64,000 bases of DNA from Borborobacter arsenicus (GTDB taxonomy: Bacteria > Pseudomonadota > Alphaproteobacteria > Rhizobiales > Rhizobiaceae): NCBI RefSeq assembly GCF_003934165.1, contig NZ_RKST01000027.1, forward strand, positions 1 to 64,000. The letters run 5' to 3'. The position numbers and the translations under genes were made by a program. The first letter of the stretch is position 1; each line of letters opens with the position of its first letter. This document shows positions 60,058 to 64,000 of this stretch, in pieces. The notes beneath the pieces are model-generated. The model did no database searches and was not told the origin of the DNA. It was given only the letters and a program-made list of their open reading frames with translations.

Positions 60058-61142
60058 AGCAGGACATCGCCGTCCTGCACCACATATTCCTTGCCTTCGT
60101 CGCGCGCCTTGCCGGCTTCCTTGGCCGCGACTTCGCCGCCAAGCGTGATGAAGTCGTCATAGGCGATGGTCTGCGCGCGGATGAAGCCGCGCTCGAAGTC
60201 GGTATGAATGACACCTGCGGCCTGCGGCGCCTTGGTGCCGTGCCTGATCGTCCAGGCGCGCGTTTCCTTCGGCCCGACAGTGAAATAGGTGATGAGATGC
60301 AAAAGCTCATAGCCGGCACGGATGAGCCGATCGAGACCGGGCTCCTCCAGACCGAGATCGGCGAGGAATTCGGCGGCTTCTTCGTCGGGAAGCTGGGCGA
60401 CTTCGGCTTCGATCGCCGCTGAAATGACTACCGTGCCGGCACCCTGCGCCTGCGCCATCTTTTCCACCGCGCTTGTGTGCTCGTTGCCTTTTGCTGCATC
60501 GGCTTCGGCGACGTTGCAGACATAGAGCACGGGATGCGAGGTTAGGAGATTGAGGCCTTGCAGTATGGCGAGGTCTTCGGCTGCAATGCCCTTCAACAGC
60601 AGGCGTGCCGGCTTGCCGTCCTGCAGCAGCGCCAGCACCTGCTCCATCATCGGCAGGATGGTCAGCGCTTCCTTGTCCTTGCCGCTCGCGCGCTTGCGGA
60701 ACTGGACGATGCGGCGCTCGATGCTCTCCAGATCGGCCAGCATCAGCTCGGTCTCGACCGTTTCGGCATCGGCAACAGGATCAATGCGCCCCTCGACATG
60801 GGTGATGTCGTCATCCTCGAAGCAGCGCAGGACATGGACGATGGCATCGACTTCGCGGATATTGGCAAGGAACTGGTTGCCAAGCCCTTCGCCCTTCGAG
60901 GCGCCGCGCACCAGACCGGCGATATCGACGAAGGAGATGCGGGTCGGGATGATTTCCTTGGATTTCCCGGCAGCTGCAAGCTTCTTCAGGCGTGGGTCGG
61001 GCACGGCGACCTCGCCGGTATTCGGCTCGATCGTGCAGAAAGGATAGTTAGCCGCCTGGGCTGCCGCCGTGCGCGTCAGTGCGTTGAAAAGCGTCGACTT
61101 GCCGACATTGGGCAGCCCGACGATGCCGCATTTGAAACCCAT
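60039..61142 (-). CDS. ychF: Redox-regulated ribosome-binding GTPase/ATPase YchF
   Basis: A 367-residue Obg-family NTPase. G1 GLPNVGKSTLFNALT at the N-terminus, G3-like FVDIAGLVRGASKGEGLGNQFL, and a C-terminal TGS-like domain ending GKEYVVQDGDVLLFRFNT. It binds ATP and ribosomes and is involved in translation and oxidative-stress response. The gene is intact: the element inserted in its last codons keeps the reading frame. It follows rplY and pth, the usual order. Confidence 0.96.
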   Translation of the reverse strand: MGFKCGIVGLPNVGKSTLFNALTRTAAAQAANYPFCTIEPNTGEVAVPDPRLKKLAAAGKSKEIIPTRISFVDIAGLVRGASKGEGLGNQFLANIREVDAIVHVLRCFEDDDITHVEGRIDPVADAETVETELMLADLESIERRIVQFRKRASGKDKEALTILPMMEQVLALLQDGKPARLLLKGIAAEDLAILQGLNLLTSHPVLYVCNVAEADAAKGNEHTSAVEKMAQAQGAGTVVISAAIEAEVAQLPDEEAAEFLADLGLEEPGLDRLIRAGYELLHLITYFTVGPKETRAWTIRHGTKAPQAAGVIHTDFERGFIRAQTIAYDDFITLGGEVAAKEAGKARDEGKEYVVQDGDVLLFRFNT

Positions 61143-61270
61143 GGTGATCAGACCTTGTAACGTGCGGGAGTAGTGAGGATTACCGCATTGTCCAAGCAGG
61201 ACGCGCGGGGCTGTAATGAGCGATAGGCCAGACGATCGTCAAGCCCTCGGCCCGATATGGCTGACGTGAT

Positions 61271-61987
61271 TCAATCCTTGCCGCCGAAAAGCTTTTTCAG
61301 CATGGCGGCCATAGGGCCCGTTTCGGGAACCTTGATCGCGGGCTTTTGCTGGCGGGCTTGCCTTATATGGCTTTGCTGTTTCGGTGCTGGCGCCGCTGCC
61401 GATTGCTGCAGGACGGGAGCATTCTGGACTGCAAGGGTAAGCTTGTTCATGAAGCCGTTATCGTCGCCCTTGGCAAGGAGGCCTGCATGTTCGGCAATCG
61501 CGTCCAGAAGCGGGTCCAGCCACTCGCCATCAAACTTGGCGAAGTCGCCCAGGACATGACCGTGCACCATTTCCTTGATGCCCGGATGGCCGATGCCGAT
61601 GCGCACGCGGCGGTAGTCCTTCGTGCAATGCTGGTCGATCGAGCGGATGCCGTTGTGGCCGCCTGCGCCACCGCCGGTCTTGACCCGCACCTTGCCGGCA
61701 ATCAGGTCGAGCTCATCGTAAAATACGGTGAGATCGGCAGGCTGGAGCTTGTAGAACCGCATCGCCTCGCCGACCGACTGGCCCGAGAGGTTCATGAATG
61801 TCTGCGGCTTGAGAAGGATTGTCTTTTCGCCGTCCAGCTTGCCTTCGGCGATCAGGCCCTGGAACTTCTTCGACCAGGGAGAAAAATCATGGCGGCGGGC
61901 GATTGCGTCCGCCGCCATGAAACCGACATTGTGCCGGTTGTTGGCATATTTCGCGCCCGGATTGCCGAGACCTGCAAAAAGCAGCAT
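61271..61987 (-). CDS. pth: Peptidyl-tRNA hydrolase
   Basis: A 238-residue enzyme that releases peptides from peptidyl-tRNA. Motifs: [26 protein letters not shown] with the catalytic His, [13 protein letters not shown] and [31 protein letters not shown]. The C-terminal about 50 residues ([26 protein letters not shown]) are a low-complexity extension common in rhizobia. Confidence 0.96.
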   Translation of the reverse strand: MLLFAGLGNPGAKYANNRHNVGFMAADAIARRHDFSPWSKKFQGLIAEGKLDGEKTILLKPQTFMNLSGQSVGEAMRFYKLQPADLTVFYDELDLIAGKVRVKTGGGAGGHNGIRSIDQHCTKDYRRVRIGIGHPGIKEMVHGHVLGDFAKFDGEWLDPLLDAIAEHAGLLAKGDDNGFMNKLTLAVQNAPVLQQSAAAPAPKQQSHIRQARQQKPAIKVPETGPMAAMLKKLFGGKD

Positions 61988-62014
61988 CGGTACGACCCTC
62001 CAGACGAATCGGGC

Positions 62015-62641
62015 TTACTCTTCGCCCTTGGCTTCTTCGGCCTCGCCTTCAGCCGCTTCGGTCGATTCCTCGCTCTTGAGGCCGGCAGGCGCAGCAACGG
62101 TGGCGATGGTGAAGTCGCGATCGGCGATGATAGGCTTCACATCCTTCGGCAGCTTGACCGCCGAGATATGGATCGAATCGCCAATGTCGGTGCCGGTGAG
62201 GTCCACCTCGATGAAGTCCGGAATGGCATTGGCCGGGCAATTGAACTCGACTTCGTGACGCACCACGTTGAGCACGCCGCCGCGCTTGATGCCCGGGGAC
62301 TTCTCCTCGTTGAGGAAGCGGACCGGCACGTTGACGTTGACCTGCGTGTTCTTGCTGACGCGCAGGAAGTCGACATGCATGGGGAAGTCACGGACCGGGT
62401 CAAGCTGATAGTCCTTCGGCAGGACCTGGATCTTCTTGCCGTCGAGGTCGATGGTTGCCACGGTGGTCATGAAGCCGCCGCCGTGAATCTTGTAGTAAAC
62501 ATCCTTGTAGGACAAGACGATGGCCAGGGGAGGCTGCTTGTCGCCGTAGATGACTGCGGGCACTTTACCGTTGCGGCGAATTTCCCGGGCGGACCCCTTA
62601 CCAACCCGTTCGCGTGCTTCGGCCTTGAGTTCGTAACTCAT
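62015..62641 (-). CDS. rplY: 50S ribosomal protein L25/general stress protein Ctc
   Basis: A 208-residue protein of the long Ctc type: 5S-rRNA-binding L25 domain at the N-terminus ([33 protein letters not shown]) and a beta C-terminal domain with an acidic tail ([19 protein letters not shown]). The start is the ATG at 62641 with AAAGGAAA upstream. It is the first gene of the rplY-pth-ychF cluster. Confidence 0.96.
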   Translation of the reverse strand: MSYELKAEARERVGKGSAREIRRNGKVPAVIYGDKQPPLAIVLSYKDVYYKIHGGGFMTTVATIDLDGKKIQVLPKDYQLDPVRDFPMHVDFLRVSKNTQVNVNVPVRFLNEEKSPGIKRGGVLNVVRHEVEFNCPANAIPDFIEVDLTGTDIGDSIHISAVKLPKDVKPIIADRDFTIATVAAPAGLKSEESTEAAEGEAEEAKGEE

Positions 62642-62999
62642 GGCGTTTCCTTTCATTTTTTCTGGAGCGTCCGAGGGAGGGCACATGCCCTGGCCTCGCA
62701 CGTCGAAGACGACCGCTCTCCCAGCATGGCAAACCTCCGAAAATTAGGAGTCTGCCTGGCAATATGCGGGGGAAATCGCCCTCAGCCGCGTTGCCTCCAA
62801 GGGTGTCTACGCGGGTGGCGGCTCTATAACCGAAGGCGCTTAGCAGCGCAAGTTTTTCCGTTTTCGTGTCTTGGAGGCCTGACTAACGGCATTCCTGCGG
62901 TTGTCGATGTCACTAAATATGTTAGCCTGTTACCTGGCGTGAATGACAGCCGTCATGAATCTCGCGTCGGATAGCCATATCAATCGAGAGGAGAACAAG

Positions 63000-63431
63000 A
63001 TGTCTGACCAAGCAAGCCGGACCTGGAGCAACTACCGGCCGTCGAAGGCGGTCTGGTTCTGGTCGTGCATTGGCGCTGCAGTGTTGACCATGATCGTCGG
63101 GTTTTCGTGGGGCGGTTGGGTCACCAACGGCACTGCCGAAAAGCGGACCGAAGCGGCAAGCGAAAAGGCGGTGGCCGAACTTGCAGCCAGCATTTGCGTC
63201 CATCGGTTCCTGGCTGCTCCCGATGCGAGCGCCCAACTGACGACACTCAAGGAAACGGATTCCTGGAAGCGTGACAAGCTTGTTCAGAAAGGCGGCTGGG
63301 TCACTTTCGCCGACATGAAGGAGCCGGTCGATGGCGCGGCTGAACTCTGCGCAGACCTGCTGTCAAAGGCGGAACTGCCTGCAGTGGCCGCCAGCGATGA
63401 GACGGTGCGGGAAGTCGAGATCGCCAATTAA
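63000..63431 (+). CDS. Small membrane-anchored hypothetical protein
   Basis: A 143-residue protein with one membrane helix near the N-terminus (AVWFWSCIGAAVLTMIVGFSWGGWV) and a helical remainder (EKRTEAASEKAVAELAASICVHRFLAAPDASAQLTTLKE). The start at 63000 has GAGGAGAAC upstream. It resembles small rhizobial membrane proteins without known function. It is convergent with the helicase gene. Confidence 0.75.
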   Translation: MSDQASRTWSNYRPSKAVWFWSCIGAAVLTMIVGFSWGGWVTNGTAEKRTEAASEKAVAELAASICVHRFLAAPDASAQLTTLKETDSWKRDKLVQKGGWVTFADMKEPVDGAAELCADLLSKAELPAVAASDETVREVEIAN

Positions 63432-63493
63432 GGCAGGTTGGAAGACAGGCACAAAGCCGGAGTGCTGGGCGTCCAATTGGACGCACAGCGTCC

Positions 63494-64000
63494 TTAAGAC
63501 TGCTTTTTCACCTTCTTTTTACGCGGTTTTTTCTGTTTTCCGTCAGTTTTGCCTGAAAACCCATCGGGTTTTGGCTTGAATTTCCCTGTTTTCCGGCTGG
63601 TTTTCGGCGAGAAAGCGGGTTCTGGGGCAGGCGGGGCACCGTCCATTCGCTGGATGGTGACGCCCTTTTCGCCGGTTCCGTTCTGCTTGACGCTGGCCCA
63701 GAATGCGTCGGCCTTGTCGCCGGCGATCTCGAACTGGCTGTCGGTGTCCTGGATCCTGATCGAGCCGACAGCCCGCTTGGTGATGCCGCCTGCCTTGCAG
63801 ATCATCGGTAGCAGCCAGCGCGGCTCGGCCCGCTGCTTGCGCCCGACACTGACGCGGAACCAGACGCCATTGTCGAAATCGCTGCGAGGAGCACGCTCGG
63901 CTTGAGGACGGCGCTCGCGCTCGGCAAAATGCGCCGGCGCCTCCATCAATTCTTCCGGGGCCGGCCGCGCAGCCAGTTGCAACCGCAGATAGGCGGCGGC
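63494..64000 (-). CDS. DEAD/DEAH-box RNA helicase, C-terminal part (cut by window edge)
   Basis: The C-terminal about 168 residues of a longer protein. After EELMEAPAHFAERER comes the DbpA RNA-binding domain (VWFRVSVGRKQRAEPRWLLPMICKAGGITKRAVGSIRIQDTDSQFEIAGDKADAFWASVKQ), then a Lys-rich tail (KTDGKQKKPRKKKVKKQS). The helicase core and the start lie beyond 64000. The assignment rests on the RNA-binding domain and tail, as in rhizobial DEAD-box helicases. Confidence 0.85.
   Translation of the reverse strand, partial: AAAYLRLQLAARPAPEELMEAPAHFAERERRPQAERAPRSDFDNGVWFRVSVGRKQRAEPRWLLPMICKAGGITKRAVGSIRIQDTDSQFEIAGDKADAFWASVKQNGTGEKGVTIQRMDGAPPAPEPAFSPKTSRKTGKFKPKPDGFSGKTDGKQKKPRKKKVKKQS

Overview
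The window looks like chromosome of an alphaproteobacterium of the order Hyphomicrobiales (Rhizobiales), most like the Phyllobacteriaceae (Mesorhizobium and relatives). The grounds are the choXWV choline transporter, the rplY-pth-ychF order, petABC next to trmL, several DUF families common in rhizobia (DUF2333, DUF1344, DUF1285), high GC, and GC-rich palindromic repeats between genes. The genus is inferred from gene content only. No tRNA, rRNA, CRISPR array or transposase-bearing insertion sequence was recognised.

Left part (1-44.5 kb): ordinary chromosome with a few insertions. It starts with the N-terminal piece of fhs (1-372, minus). A five-gene minus-strand cluster of uncharacterised proteins follows (512-7831: DUF2333 membrane protein, hypothetical, AAA ATPase, hypothetical, coiled-coil protein); three of its four gene gaps are filled by palindromic repeats. 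Next are choXWV (8105-11274) and a lone GHKL-ATPase protein with a Shedu-like PD-(D/E)xK C-terminus (11376-13175). A structured, repeat-rich non-coding stretch (13176-14003) leads to a moxR/DUF58/BatA-DUF4159/membrane-protein operon (14004-20839, minus). Housekeeping genes follow: DUF1285, Nudix and cca; DUF1059, DUF1344, an esterase, hemF, soxR with a perfect SoxR box, and trmL. Two tandem ABC exporters sit behind a long leader with a small upstream ORF. Then come petABC, apt, a 278-bp MITE-like element, two MaoC proteins, corA, a decayed regulator, a glutathione transferase, and a peroxiredoxin beside a large adenylate cyclase/ATPase/TPR protein.

The most interesting region is 44647-60057, a 15.4-kb integrative element inserted at the 3' end of ychF. 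It is bounded by 20-bp direct repeats (19/20 identical) that carry the last codons of ychF, and a second pair of 22-bp repeats lies just inside each end. From the left it carries a tyrosine recombinase, an excisionase-like protein, a replication-initiator-like protein with iteron-like repeats inside its gene, several small unknowns, a lambda gpD-like head decoration protein and a Nu1-like small terminase subunit. I see no large terminase, portal, capsid, tail or lysis gene. This is the profile of a phage satellite (a PICI-like island) rather than an intact prophage. The other half holds candidate defence or cargo genes: a Panacea-domain antitoxin overlapping a two-helix membrane protein, a CLC chloride channel, a ParB-like fragment, small unknowns, and a HATPase / STAS-like (DUF4325) / membrane-anchored three-gene operon next to the right attachment site.

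Right part (60.0-64 kb): ychF, pth and rplY on the minus strand, a small membrane protein, and the C-terminal part of a DbpA-type DEAD-box helicase cut by the window edge.
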